A DNA stretch of 64,000 nucleotides, from NCBI RefSeq assembly GCF_009695915.1, contig NZ_VUMZ01000007.1:62001-126000 (forward strand), written 5' to 3'. This DNA is from Hornefia butyriciproducens. Lineage in GTDB: Bacteria > Bacillota > Clostridia > Peptostreptococcales > Anaerovoracaceae. The notes beneath the pieces are model-generated. The model was given only the letters and a program-made list of their open reading frames with translations, did no database searches and had not been told where the DNA came from. How positions within the stretch are numbered: the first letter of the stretch is position 1; the number at the start of each line of letters is the position of its first letter. This document shows, piece after piece, positions 16,608-25,349 of the stretch. A program made the translations under genes and the position numbers.

Positions 16608-18623
16608 TTACGACAGTTCAGCCCATGTGTCGTACACATACTCCAGTTCTTCCTGACAGGCTTTCAGTTTCTCGTCCAGTTCCGCAAGTTTCACCGGATC
16701 CGAAAGGTGCTCCGGAAGGCACATCTGTTCCTGCAGTTCAAGAATCTCCGCCTCCAGACTCTCGATCTCCTCCTCAAGCCGTTTCTGCTCCCGCTCTCTG
16801 CGTCTTTCCTCCGCCTGAAGTTTCTTTTTCAGAGCGCGCTCCTCCGCAGCGGTAAGATGCTTCCCGTCTTCGCCCCTGACAATCATCCCCGCAGCCTTCT
16901 GTGCGCTGTGGAGTCCTTCCAGCAGCTGATCGTTCCGTCCGGCCTCCTCTTTGAGTTCGTTCAGATATTTCCGGCCGGAGGCGACAGACGCTTTTTTCTC
17001 CTCGTAATAATCGTATCCGCCGACGTATTCCGTAATCCCGTCCGCATTCAGTTCATAGATGCGCGTTGCCACCTGATTTAGAAAATAACGGTCATGAGAT
17101 ACTGCGATTACCGTTCCCGGGAATTCCCGCAGCGCCTCCTCGAACACTTCCTTTGAGTTGATGTCCAGGTGGTTTGTAGGCTCGTCAAGCACCAGTGTAT
17201 TCGCTCCGGAGAGCATCAGCTTTAACAAAACAAGTCTCGCCCGTTCCCCGCCGCTCAGATCATCGACACGCAGAAACACCTGCTCCGAGGTGAACAGAAA
17301 ACGGCCCAGCAGTCCCCGGATCTCGCTGTCCCGGTACAGCCGGTACGCATCGTGAACCTCGTCCATAACGGTTTTGTTCCCGTCCAGCATTTCCTGCTGC
17401 TGATCGTAATATGCGAAAGTCACCTGGTGTCCCCGCTTCAGATATCCCTCTGCAGGTTCAATCTCGCCCATCATGATCTTCAGCAGCGTAGTCTTTCCGA
17501 TTCCGTTGGGCCCGACAATGCAGATGCGCTCCCCGCGCTTGATGTCGAAATCCACATTCCGGAAAAGCTCCCGGCGGTCTCTGCCGATTCCGAAGGACTT
17601 GCTCAGCCCTTCTCCGATAAGCACATCGTTTCCGCTCTGGAAATCCTGATGGAAACGAATCTTCACCTTCCCGGTCTCCTGCTCCGGACGATCGATCCTC
17701 TCTATGTGAGCCAATCTCTTTTCCCGGGAAGCCGCCCGTTTCGCGAGATGCTCCGTCCCGCGCTCCTTGAAGCGCCGGATGATGTCCTCCTGCCGTCGAA
17801 TCTCCTCCTGCTGCTTTTCATAAGCGCGGAGATCCACCTCTCTCTGCTGCCTTTTCTTTTCCGCGAACGCGGTATAGTTTCCGTTGTAGGCCTTCAGCCG
17901 GTGATGCTCGATCTCAAAGATTCTGGTACACATCTGATCCAGGAAATACCGGTCGTGGGAAACCAGCATAACGGTACCTTTGTAGTTCCGCAGGAACTGC
18001 TCCAGCCATTTCAGCATACCGATATCAAGGTGATTAGTGGGCTCGTCCAGCAAAAGGAGGTCTGGCTTTCCCATCAGCAGGCACGCCAGCGCAAGACGGG
18101 TCCGCTCTCCGCCGGAGAATGTGGAGATTTCTTTGTCGTAATATTCCTCTCCGAATGCCATGCTGGTAAGGATCCCCTTCATCTCACTTCTCCAGGAAAA
18201 CCCTCCCTCGCTTCGGAAGCGGTCCTGCAGCAGCCCCAGGCGCTCCATTGTCCGGCTGTATTCCGGCGTTTCCGCATTCCCTTCCGCCGCCATTTCCGCG
18301 ATACGGTCCGACAGACGATGAATCTCCGCCTCCATTTCGTCAAACTTCCCGTAAATGCGATGAACCTCCTCCATCAGAGTCCCGTCAGGAGAGAAATCAT
18401 CCTTCTGGCTCAGGTACCCGACAGTGGTGTCACCGGACACGAAAAAATCGCCGGAATCCGCATGATCGCGTCCGGTCAGTATGTTGAGAAGGGTGGTCTT
18501 GCCGGCGCCGTTCGCGCCGACGATCCCGATCCGGTCTCCTTCGTTCACATGAAAGGAAACGCGATCCAGAATGATATCTACCCCGTATGCTTTTGTCAAC
18601 TCAGTCGCCGATAATATGATCAT
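16608..18623 (-). CDS. ABC-F family ATP-binding protein (ribosome-associated type)
   Basis: Soluble twin-ATPase protein without membrane domains; ABC-F proteins act on the ribosome in translation or antibiotic protection. The 671-residue product has Walker A motifs GANGAGKTT (about 37-45) and GPNGIGKTT. Signatures are FSGGERTRL and LSGGERARL, and two LDEPTNHLD Walker B motifs are present. A charged linker lies between the modules and a long C-terminal coiled coil (EEERALKKKLQAEERRREREQ) follows. It looks closest to the YdiF/Uup-like group. The ATG is 2 nt after the tsaD stop and has no clear ribosome site, so translation is probably coupled. It is the last gene of the pepV-to-tsaD operon. Confidence 0.93.
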   Translation of the reverse strand: MIILSATELTKAYGVDIILDRVSFHVNEGDRIGIVGANGAGKTTLLNILTGRDHADSGDFFVSGDTTVGYLSQKDDFSPDGTLMEEVHRIYGKFDEMEAEIHRLSDRIAEMAAEGNAETPEYSRTMERLGLLQDRFRSEGGFSWRSEMKGILTSMAFGEEYYDKEISTFSGGERTRLALACLLMGKPDLLLLDEPTNHLDIGMLKWLEQFLRNYKGTVMLVSHDRYFLDQMCTRIFEIEHHRLKAYNGNYTAFAEKKRQQREVDLRAYEKQQEEIRRQEDIIRRFKERGTEHLAKRAASREKRLAHIERIDRPEQETGKVKIRFHQDFQSGNDVLIGEGLSKSFGIGRDRRELFRNVDFDIKRGERICIVGPNGIGKTTLLKIMMGEIEPAEGYLKRGHQVTFAYYDQQQEMLDGNKTVMDEVHDAYRLYRDSEIRGLLGRFLFTSEQVFLRVDDLSGGERARLVLLKLMLSGANTLVLDEPTNHLDINSKEVFEEALREFPGTVIAVSHDRYFLNQVATRIYELNADGITEYVGGYDYYEEKKASVASGRKYLNELKEEAGRNDQLLEGLHSAQKAAGMIVRGEDGKHLTAAEERALKKKLQAEERRREREQKRLEEEIESLEAEILELQEQMCLPEHLSDPVKLAELDEKLKACQEELEYVYDTWAELS

Positions 18624-18625
18624 AT

Positions 18626-19642
18626 TTATAATGGTAAGTTCGCATAGGCGTCCAGACTCAGGTCGTCCGGCCCCTGCATCCTGTATTTGTAGTAAGCTGC
18701 CGCGGCGATCATGGCGCCGTTATCCGTACAAAGCACCGGCTCCGGCATATAGAGCCGGATTCCTCTGGCGCCGCAGGCCTCTGCGAGCATCTGCCGAAGG
18801 CGGGAATTGGCAGCGACTCCGCCGGCCGTCACCAGCCGGTCTGCCCGGGTCTGCTCCGCCGCCAGCATGGTTTTGTCCACGAGCACGTCCAGCATCGCCT
18901 GCTGAAAACTCGCCGACAGATCCGCCACGTTCACCTCACGCCCCGCCATCCTCTCGCGGTTGATGTAATTCAGCACCTGCGTTTTCAGTCCGCTGAAACT
19001 GAAGTCCAGACTGCCGTTTTCCAGATACACCCGCTTGAACCGGATCGCGTCCGGATCTCCGTCCTTCGCCGCCCGATCCACCTTGGGACCTCCGGGATAG
19101 CCGAGTCCGACGACCCGCGCCACCTTGTCATAGGCTTCTCCCACCGCATCGTCCCGCGTTCCGCCCAGAACCGTGCACCGGTTGTAATCGGTCACCTCAA
19201 CGATGTTGGTGTGCCCTCCTGATACGATTAATGCCAGGAACGGCGGCTCCAGTTCAGGATATTGCAGATAGCTGGCGCTCACATGACCATGCATGTGATT
19301 GACTCCCACCAGGGGGATTCCCGCGGCAAGGGACAGCGCCTTCGCAGTCGCCACGCCGATGACCACTGCACCGATCAGACCGGGGCCGTTGGTCACGCCG
19401 ATCAGATCCACATCCGCCAGAGAAACCCCTGCCTCCGACAGCGCCTGATCCAGCACGCCGTTGATGTTCTGAAGATGATGCCTCGATGCGATTTCCGGCA
19501 CCACTCCGCCGAACTTCGTATGCACCGCAATCTGTGAACTGATTATATCAGACAATACTTCTCTCCCCTCCGCCGTCACCGCGATGGAGGTCTCGTCACA
19601 GCTGGTTTCGATTCCGAGGGTAATAAATTTTCCGTCTTTCAT
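18626..19642 (-). CDS. tsaD: tRNA N6-adenosine threonylcarbamoyltransferase TsaD
   Basis: Transfers threonylcarbamoyl to A37 of ANN-decoding tRNAs, forming t6A with TsaB and TsaE. The 338-residue protein begins LGIETSCDETSIAV. It has the metal-binding HMHGH (in GVNHMHGHVSAS), the ASKH-fold phosphate loop LIVSGGHTN and the late segment VTAGGVAANSRLR, ending in CTDNGAMIAAAAYYK. The length is standard. Its start overlaps the rimI stop (TGAATG) with AGAGGAG upstream. It is grouped with tsaE, tsaB and rimI in one operon. Confidence 0.98.
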   Translation of the reverse strand: MKDGKFITLGIETSCDETSIAVTAEGREVLSDIISSQIAVHTKFGGVVPEIASRHHLQNINGVLDQALSEAGVSLADVDLIGVTNGPGLIGAVVIGVATAKALSLAAGIPLVGVNHMHGHVSASYLQYPELEPPFLALIVSGGHTNIVEVTDYNRCTVLGGTRDDAVGEAYDKVARVVGLGYPGGPKVDRAAKDGDPDAIRFKRVYLENGSLDFSFSGLKTQVLNYINRERMAGREVNVADLSASFQQAMLDVLVDKTMLAAEQTRADRLVTAGGVAANSRLRQMLAEACGARGIRLYMPEPVLCTDNGAMIAAAAYYKYRMQGPDDLSLDAYANLPL

Positions 19643-20116
19643 TCAGGACTCCTCTTCTCTCTGCTCAGGATCGCCGATGCGCCACATGATGACCGCATCC
19701 TCTCCATCGTCTTCGTAATAATTCGGCCGGGTTCCCACAGAGCGGAAGCCGAACTTTTCATAGAGATGCTGCGCCGCCACATTCCCGGCCCGCACCTCCA
19801 GCGTATGACTTTTGACGCCTGAATCCTCCGTCACACGAATCAGCGCACTCATCAACAGAGAAGCCACATGCTTTCCCTGATACTCCGGGAGCACCGCCAC
19901 ATTGTTGATATGACCTTCCTCCCGGATATTCCAGACACTCACATATCCGATCAGGCAGCCGTCCTTCTCCGCCACAATATACAGAGCCTTTGGATTCTCT
20001 TCCAGATCCCGGCGGAGGGAATCGAGGCTCCAGGGCACGCTGAAACAGGCCTGCTCAATGCGTTCCAGACCTTCTGCATCTGCCGGTTCTCCTTTTCGTA
20101 TGATCAGCTGTATCAT
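19643..20116 (-). CDS. rimI: Ribosomal-protein-alanine N-acetyltransferase RimI
   Basis: GNAT acetyltransferase of the RimI type, acting on protein N-termini (classically ribosomal protein S18). The 157-residue protein has the substrate strand ACFSVPWSLDSL. The acetyl-CoA loop is NNVAVLPEYQGKHVASLLM (QGKHVA as the Q/RxxGxG/A motif), and the C-terminal part reads TLEVRAGNVAAQHLYEKFGFRSVGTRPNYY. The ribosome site AGGAGCAGG lies inside the end of tsaB and the start codon directly follows the tsaB stop. The tsaB-rimI-tsaD order is common in Firmicutes. Confidence 0.95.
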   Translation of the reverse strand: MIQLIIRKGEPADAEGLERIEQACFSVPWSLDSLRRDLEENPKALYIVAEKDGCLIGYVSVWNIREEGHINNVAVLPEYQGKHVASLLMSALIRVTEDSGVKSHTLEVRAGNVAAQHLYEKFGFRSVGTRPNYYEDDGEDAVIMWRIGDPEQREEES

Positions 20117-20836
20117 TTACCTGCTCCTGAATTTCGCCATTTTTGCTTCCCTCAGCCTAGCCAGGGTCCCGTCGCGCAGCTTCTGCTCCGCCTCGGTCTC
20201 CCTCATATACCGGGGAAGCAGTTCCTGATAGCTCACGATTTCGCCGGCCTCCAGCTTCTCCGCCGCCATCCGCACAGTAAGCGCCGCCGTCGGATACCGT
20301 TCTTCCTTGTCCGCGAGATCGAACCCTGTCAGCAGTTCACGGCCCGCGTCGATTCCGTCTCCGTAGAACAAAGGCCTCACCGACTCCTCACGGATCCTGT
20401 CCAGAACCTCTGTCAGCATATACGGACCCGGCTTCAGAATATCTTCTCCGTTCGCATCGAAAACAGCCCCGTAGACCTGTCCCCGACGGGCGTTGAAAAT
20501 CACCGCGACAGGCCTGGTCCCGTCACAGCAGAGGCGAAACTGGTCCAGCGCTCCCACCGCCACAGCAGGAATTGACAGCGCCTGCGCCATCGCCCGCGCC
20601 GTGGAAACGCCGATTCGTATGCCGGTATACGAGCCCGGTCCTACAGAAGCCGCGACCGCCCGTAGCTCCCGGGGTGATATTCCATTCTCCGTGAGCAGCT
20701 CCTGCGCCATCTCTGCCAGCCTTCGCAGATGCCCCATCGGCTCCTCCATCCGCTTCATCGACAGCTGTCCGGTCTGCGGATCATACAGCGCCACCGAGCC
20801 GACCGGTCCGGTGGTTTCGATTCCTAAAATGTACAT
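20117..20836 (-). CDS. tsaB: tRNA threonylcarbamoyladenosine biosynthesis protein TsaB
   Basis: Inactive TsaD paralogue that scaffolds the TsaD-TsaB-TsaE complex. The 239-residue protein starts MYILGIETTGPVGSVALYD. It contains the family motif SVGPGSYTGIRIGVSTARAMA (about 66-86), but lacks the metal-binding histidines of TsaD, as expected. The 5' end overlaps tsaE by 13 nt and the 3' end touches rimI. The last ~40 residues are basic (LRDGTLARLREAKMAKFRSR), normal for Firmicutes forms. Confidence 0.96.
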   Translation of the reverse strand: MYILGIETTGPVGSVALYDPQTGQLSMKRMEEPMGHLRRLAEMAQELLTENGISPRELRAVAASVGPGSYTGIRIGVSTARAMAQALSIPAVAVGALDQFRLCCDGTRPVAVIFNARRGQVYGAVFDANGEDILKPGPYMLTEVLDRIREESVRPLFYGDGIDAGRELLTGFDLADKEERYPTAALTVRMAAEKLEAGEIVSYQELLPRYMRETEAEQKLRDGTLARLREAKMAKFRSR

Positions 20837-21243
20837 TGACAGATCCGCTCTCCTTCCTGTTCTCCGTAGCTTATGAAGATTACCTTTGTCTCATCGGGCA
20901 GAAGTTCCGCAATCTGATCCGCCCACTCTATGACGCAGACCCCGCCGGCATCGAAATATTCCTGCGCACCGGTCTCCAGCAGTTCTTCGCCGTCCTTCAG
21001 CCGATACACATCGAAATGAAACAGCGGGATCCGTCCGCTGCGGTATTCCTTCACGATTGTAAAAGTAGGGCTGGTGACAGGTTCAGTAACCCCCAACCCC
21101 CGGGCAATCGCACGGGTCAGCGTCGTTTTCCCCGTTCCCAGATCACCCACCAGCGCTACAATATCTCCGGGATTCAGCTGTTCAGCCAGCTGCCTCCCGA
21201 ACTCTCCGGTCTCCCGTTCGTTTCTGATCCGGACAGTTCTCAT
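20824..21243 (-). CDS. tsaE: tRNA threonylcarbamoyladenosine biosynthesis ATPase TsaE
   Basis: Small P-loop ATPase required for turnover of the t6A complex. The 139-residue protein has Walker A LVGDLGTGKTTLTRAIA (about 31-47), the switch segment TSPTFTIVKEY and HFDVYRL, and the Walker-B-like VCVIEWADQIAELLP. The start overlaps the stop of the ECF S-component gene (ATGA) and the end overlaps tsaB. It is intact and standard in length. Confidence 0.97.
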   Translation of the reverse strand: MRTVRIRNERETGEFGRQLAEQLNPGDIVALVGDLGTGKTTLTRAIARGLGVTEPVTSPTFTIVKEYRSGRIPLFHFDVYRLKDGEELLETGAQEYFDAGGVCVIEWADQIAELLPDETKVIFISYGEQEGERICQCTF

Positions 21244-21797
21244 CGGGCTCCGTCCTCCGCCCTGTGTATCACGTTGGATATTTTTTTGTACACAAAGAAT
21301 GTTACGACCGCGTTTATCCCCGCCTTGGAGAGGTTAAAGGGAATGATGGCCGGCAGCATAAGCGCCACCACCGCCTGGCGCTGCATTCCGTAAAACAGCG
21401 GGTCGATGATGTAATTCATCAGCGCCATCACCGCTGTCATCGTCAGCGTTCCCAGAATCAGCGCAAGCACCGCACTCTTCTTTGTACGGTTCCTCCGGTA
21501 CAGAAGCCCCGCCACAACAGCGAAGCATCCCGTCGCCGCCACATGCATCAGAAACCCGACCCATGTGTCCTGCCCCAGGATAAACGCCTGAACAAAAGCC
21601 GCGAGCACCGTGACAAGCAGTCCGGCAAGCGGGCCGAAGGCAAAAGTCGCGATCAGAACCGGCACGTCCGCCAGCTCGTATTTGAACGCGGGGAACAGCG
21701 GAAAGGGGAAGGACAGAAAGACCAGCACGCAGGAAATTGCGGTCAGCATGGCCAGCGTCGTCATCTTCACCCGGTTATATCTTGAATTCATTCTCAT
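21240..21797 (-). CDS. ECF transporter S component, RibU-like (riboflavin)
   Basis: Substrate-binding membrane subunit of an energy-coupling-factor vitamin transporter. The 185-residue protein has about six hydrophobic segments. The RibU-type stretch FKYELADVPVLIATFAFGPLA (around residues 38-58), followed by a loop and AFVQAFI, favours riboflavin. ATPase (EcfA) and EcfT subunits are not in the window, which fits shared-module systems. It lies between pepV (21 nt upstream) and tsaE (4-nt overlap), with GGAGTAACCTGT before the start. There is no room for an FMN riboswitch directly upstream, so any control is at the pepV promoter. Riboflavin is likely but not proven. Confidence 0.82.
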   Translation of the reverse strand: MRMNSRYNRVKMTTLAMLTAISCVLVFLSFPFPLFPAFKYELADVPVLIATFAFGPLAGLLVTVLAAFVQAFILGQDTWVGFLMHVAATGCFAVVAGLLYRRNRTKKSAVLALILGTLTMTAVMALMNYIIDPLFYGMQRQAVVALMLPAIIPFNLSKAGINAVVTFFVYKKISNVIHRAEDGAR

Positions 21798-21817
21798 ACA
21801 GGTTACTCCGAAACAAA

Positions 21818-23254
21818 TTACTTCAGCGAGAAATCCTCACTGCTGAGACGATACAGCGTCTCAGTATAAATATCGATCATCTGGAAGAAACGGTCCGCTG
21901 CAATCTTCTCATTTCTCTGATGCATGATGTCCGGATCCCCCGGGAAAAGACCTCCGAAGGCCACCATATTGGGACACGCCTTCGCATAGGTTCCTCCGCC
22001 GATGACCATAGGGCCGTGCTCTGTATCCCCCGTCTTCGTCCGGTAAATATCCATCAGTGTTGTGATCAGCGGGCTGTCCGGCGGGAAGTAAAGCGGGTTC
22101 TGGTTCCCGTTCTTCACCAGCCCGAGATTGTACCTGTCCAGAATCGGCATGACAGCCTGATAGAGCTGCTCCACGTCCACAGTGACCGGGTAGCGAACGT
22201 TCAGTTCTATGGCGATGCTCTCCTGATCGTAGGTGACGATGCCGTTGTTCATGGTCAACTTTCCGGAGGCCTCGTCCTCGAATCCGATATTCATCCCCTC
22301 GCCGCTGCACTGAAAGCCGATGTGATGATTGTAGAATTCGATGAATTCGTTGATGTCGTCACTGGCGAAATTCAGCCTTCCCAGGAATCCGAACAGTACG
22401 GATATCGCGTTCAGTCCGTCCTGCGGGGATGCGCCGTGACAGGCCTTTCCCTCTGCGGTGATCTCCAGCGCCTGACCGACACCCTTCGCCTTCAGCCGGT
22501 ATCCGGTCTCCTCGCGGTATTCGGCCAGTTCGTTCCGGATATGGTCGTAGGTCTCTTTGAAATCACTTTTCACAACAGCTCTCGCGGCGTCCGGAACGAT
22601 GTTCCGTGCGGTGCCTCCTGACAGGCGGCTGAGCTGCAGACCCTTCGCAGGGCTCTTTGGAAGCTTCTTTGCAATTTCCAGATCACAAAGCCCTTTTTCG
22701 CCGTTGATTACCGGGAAATCCCCGTCCGGCGTGATTCCGAAGTCAGGCGCCTTGACACGTTCCAGGTAATAATCCATTCCCTTCCAGTTGGTCTCCTCAT
22801 CCAGACCCAGAATCAGGCGGATCCGCCGCTTCGGTTCGTACCCCGCGTCCTTCAGCGCCTTCATAGCGTAGAACGCCGCTACCACGGGGCCTTTGTCGTC
22901 CGTCGTGCCTCTGCCTGTAATAAATCCGTCTTTTTCTTCTCCGCCGTAGGGATCGAAATCCCACTCGCCGAGGGCCGGCACCACATCCAGGTGTCCGACC
23001 ACGCCAAGGGTCTCCTCACCTTCGCCGAAATCGATGTGCCCGCCGTAATGATCGATGTCCTCTGTCCGGAATCCATACTCTTCTGCCTTCGAAAGCATAT
23101 ACGCAAAAGCATCCTGTACGCCCTGCCCGAATGGAAAAAATTCCCCGGACGCAGACGTGACAGGATCCCCCGCATCGCTTTTGATTCTGATCAGTTCCTT
23201 CAGAGTACGGACCGCCGGGCCTTTCTGCTGTTCCACATACTGCGCCAGGTTCAT
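21818..23254 (-). CDS. pepV: Dipeptidase PepV (M20 metallopeptidase)
   Basis: Zinc dipeptidase of the PepV/Sapep group that releases amino acids from dipeptides in the cytosol. The start is the ATG at 23254 (MNLAQYVEQQKGPAVRTL, 478 aa), 5 nt after AAGGAG; a GTG two codons earlier has poorer spacing. Metal ligands appear in HLDVVPALGEW and GTTDDKGP, the catalytic glutamates in LDEETNWKGMDYY, and a late histidine in IMHQRNEKI. The lid domain sits between about residues 190 and 390. It is the first gene of the long operon through tsaE, tsaB, rimI, tsaD and ABC-F. Confidence 0.93.
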   Translation of the reverse strand: MNLAQYVEQQKGPAVRTLKELIRIKSDAGDPVTSASGEFFPFGQGVQDAFAYMLSKAEEYGFRTEDIDHYGGHIDFGEGEETLGVVGHLDVVPALGEWDFDPYGGEEKDGFITGRGTTDDKGPVVAAFYAMKALKDAGYEPKRRIRLILGLDEETNWKGMDYYLERVKAPDFGITPDGDFPVINGEKGLCDLEIAKKLPKSPAKGLQLSRLSGGTARNIVPDAARAVVKSDFKETYDHIRNELAEYREETGYRLKAKGVGQALEITAEGKACHGASPQDGLNAISVLFGFLGRLNFASDDINEFIEFYNHHIGFQCSGEGMNIGFEDEASGKLTMNNGIVTYDQESIAIELNVRYPVTVDVEQLYQAVMPILDRYNLGLVKNGNQNPLYFPPDSPLITTLMDIYRTKTGDTEHGPMVIGGGTYAKACPNMVAFGGLFPGDPDIMHQRNEKIAADRFFQMIDIYTETLYRLSSEDFSLK

Positions 23255-23363
23255 GTCCACTCCTTCCGATTCACGATTCTGCCGTTTCCTGTTTTCCTTT
23301 CGCTCCGTCAGCGCTCTCCCGCGGTTTCACCGCCGTGACGCGCATCCCTGAAGCGGCGCGGAA

Positions 23364-23588
23364 TCAATCAACAGCCTCTACACCTTTAATTTCAGGAACT
23401 GCCTCCTGCAGGATCTGCTCCACGATTCCCTTCAGCGTCATTCTGGCGCCCGGGCATCCCGCGCAGTGTCCCATCAGTCTGACCCTGGCGATATTGTCGC
23501 CGGTAACCTCGACCAGCTCGATATCTCCGCCGTCTCTGGCAAGCACCTGTTTTACATCGGCCAATGCCGCATTGATTTTCTCTTCCAT
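23364..23588 (-). CDS. NifU C-terminal-like iron-sulfur scaffold protein
   Basis: Single-domain protein of 74 residues with the NifU C-terminal fold, used to assemble or carry Fe-S clusters. The cluster cysteines are C42 and C45 in GHCAGCPGARMTL, preceded by the family strand DGGDIELVEVTGDNIARV. It is a complete stand-alone Nfu, not a fragment. A promoter (TTTACA-17-TATAAT) lies at 23710-23738. It sits 110 nt before pepV on the same strand. Confidence 0.93.
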   Translation of the reverse strand: MEEKINAALADVKQVLARDGGDIELVEVTGDNIARVRLMGHCAGCPGARMTLKGIVEQILQEAVPEIKGVEAVD

Positions 23589-23709
23589 ATTATATATCCT
23601 CCATTTTTCAGTCTGTGATTTTCGCTTATGTAATGTCTATACCCACAACCCGCTCTCCGCAAACACAAAGTATTTCCCGTTCCGCCGGCGCGGGCTTCAA
23701 CACTCATTC

Positions 23710-23738
23710 ATTATACTAATCCCGGCGAGGAATGTAAA
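23710..23738 (-). promoter_or_regulatory. Sigma-A promoter of the NifU-like gene
   Basis: Minus strand TTTACA (23738-23733) and TATAAT (23715-23710) are 17 bp apart. The leader is about 115 nt, long for this window, and no clear structure was seen in it. Confidence 0.75.
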
Positions 23739-23769
23739 CCCTGTTGAAACCGTTTTTAATCTTTTCACC

Positions 23770-23810
23770 CAAAAAACCGCGGCAATATTTTTCATCCGAA
23801 AAGCCGCGGC
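23770..23810 (-). terminator. Terminator of the small secreted-protein operon
   Basis: On the minus strand CCGCGGC and GCCGCGG enclose an AT-rich loop and are followed by TTTTTTGGG. It ends the 25170-to-23857 transcription unit. Confidence 0.8.
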
Positions 23811-23856
23811 AATAACAACGTCTCTCTCCGAATCCCATTCTGAAGGCGCCTTAATT

Positions 23857-24144
23857 TTATCCTTCGCCGTAATACTTCACAAATTTCAAAGGTCCGAAGT
23901 GATATACAATCCAGGTTGTCAGTGTCCCCTGCGTGGCCTTTTCAACCGGCGCATTCTTTGTAATAACATACAGATCTCTGTCGCGGGTCGCTGCGTCAGA
24001 CGCTTTATACTGCATCGTAACTGCACTCGCAGGCGAATGCGTAAACACCGCGGCCCTGAACATGAATCCTGTAGAGCAGACTGCAGATACAGCAAGAATC
24101 AAAACAACACCCAGAATCACAACAGTTTTTTCCTTTTTTGTCAT
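23857..24144 (-). CDS. Small membrane-anchored or secreted protein, unknown function
   Basis: I do not recognise this 95-residue protein. The start at 24144 (MTKKEKTVVILGVVLILAV) follows GGGGGTGAAAGTT; a longer reading to 24198 lacks a ribosome site. Residues 5-28 are a hydrophobic helix ending SAVCSTGF, either a signal peptide or a membrane anchor. The outside part contains a DRDLYVITKNAPVEKATQG segment and ends WIVYHFGPLKFVKYYGEG. It starts 20 nt after the amidase gene and ends at a terminator, so it is the last gene of that operon. Confidence 0.65.
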   Translation of the reverse strand: MTKKEKTVVILGVVLILAVSAVCSTGFMFRAAVFTHSPASAVTMQYKASDAATRDRDLYVITKNAPVEKATQGTLTTWIVYHFGPLKFVKYYGEG

Positions 24145-24163
24145 AACTTTCACCCCCTGTTGA

Positions 24164-24793
24164 TTAGAACTTAAGAGCCCTATATGAAACTGCACCACTT
24201 ATATTTTTTACCGGTTCATCCAATCTGTCCTTACTATGCCCACAGTACTTTCTTGCTCCTTTAGAACCTCCTGTAATAATAATCGAATGGAACCATTTCC
24301 CATCACCATTTTTTAATTGAACTACGTCGCCTATTTTTGCGCCATTATGAAGCTTCGCCTTGCTCGAATAGCTCGCAGTTGCTATACCCTTATTTTTCCA
24401 GTATGTATAAAAATCACTTACACGAATAAATGATGTACTTTCCTTCCACCTATATATGTAATGATTTGTATGCCATTCTTCATAACGCACACTATACCAG
24501 TACTTTGTAGTGTCTTTCACTCCCACCGGAATTGAAGACGGTTTACTCATAGATTTGCCGCCCGCTTTTACACACTGTGAAACAAAGTTCGTGCAATCAG
24601 CGCTATGAGACTTATATTTAGAATTCCTTGATTTTGCCCATTTCTTGGCATATTTTACCGCATCCGAGTCATTATATCCATTTGGTTCTATGGATTCATT
24701 AAGAACATTATCATACTTTTCTTCTGCGGCCATTTCCTCACGAGCCTCTTCTTTGATTAAATCAATAGTTTTATCTTGCTCGTCTTTATTCAA
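24164..24793 (-). pseudogene. Secreted amidase, C-terminal catalytic part (separated by a frameshift)
   Basis: This frame encodes about 209 residues with the 'putative amidase' (Amidase_6) layout. It contains YAKKWAKSRN, the catalytic-looking cysteine in SADCTNFVSQCV, WHTNHYIYRW, and a histidine in GDGKWFHSIIITGG. The only start is a TTG within a T7 run with no ribosome site. Adding one T in that run (24792-24798) fuses it to the signal-peptide fragment upstream, giving a secreted protein of about 336 residues. It is therefore a broken gene, a phase-variable gene or a sequencing error. Codons are more AT-rich than in the flanking housekeeping genes, suggesting later acquisition. Confidence 0.8.
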
Positions 24794-25170
24794 AAAAACT
24801 TTTTATCTTTTTCAACAACTGCTTCTTGAACATTCAAATTGCTCAGATACTCACTCGCATAAATCTTAATATCTTCATATTGAGGTAATTCCTTCAGGTT
24901 TTTATCATCTTCAAACATCAATAAGTCTGTCAAGTAGTCTACATACTCAATACTACCAATTTCAATTTTTACATTATTTTTTTTAAAAAACAGTTCAATA
25001 AATTTTTCAGCATCTGAAACCCTATTTACTTTAAATGTGGTTAGCCGAGTACTCCCGTTTAAATTCTCTTCAGTATCATCTGCAAAGGAAACTATACTCA
25101 TCGCAAAAATAACTAGTAAACAGGACACAACACAAATAACTGAATATCTTTTAATACGATTTATTTTCAT
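24790..25170 (-). pseudogene. Secreted amidase, N-terminal part with signal peptide (frameshifted)
   Basis: This 126-residue frame opens MKINRIKRYSVICVVSCLLV, a signal peptide with likely cleavage after SFA (about residue 30). A charged domain follows (FIELFFKKNNVKIEIGSIEYVDY), and the frame stops at KKFF right at the T7 run. The start at 25170 lies 5 nt after AGGAG; an ATG directly before it is a possible alternative. A promoter TTGAGT-17-TAGAAT lies upstream. Without the frameshift it would continue into the amidase domain (24164-24793). As it stands it would release a short secreted protein of no known activity. Confidence 0.78.
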
Positions 25171-25192
25171 CATCGCTCCTCTCTGATATTGT

Positions 25193-25221
25193 ATTCTATA
25201 ACGCATAATATATCAACTCAA
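25193..25221 (-). promoter_or_regulatory. Promoter of the amidase unit
   Basis: TTGAGT (25221-25216) and TAGAAT (25198-25193) on the minus strand are 17 bp apart, about 20 nt before the start codon. Confidence 0.65.
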
Positions 25222-25349
25222 ACTGCAGCCGTCTCCTAAGTCATCGTCCTCACCTCCCGCTTATAATAAAAACATTGCAGCTATATCCTTCTTTTCCAAA
25301 TACACCCTTGCTATGTTTCTAACAGGCACACGGTATACATACACAACAT

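Noticed and set aside
21798-21817. FMN riboswitch before the RibU-like gene
   Set aside because: Only 20 nt separate it from pepV, too short for any riboswitch.
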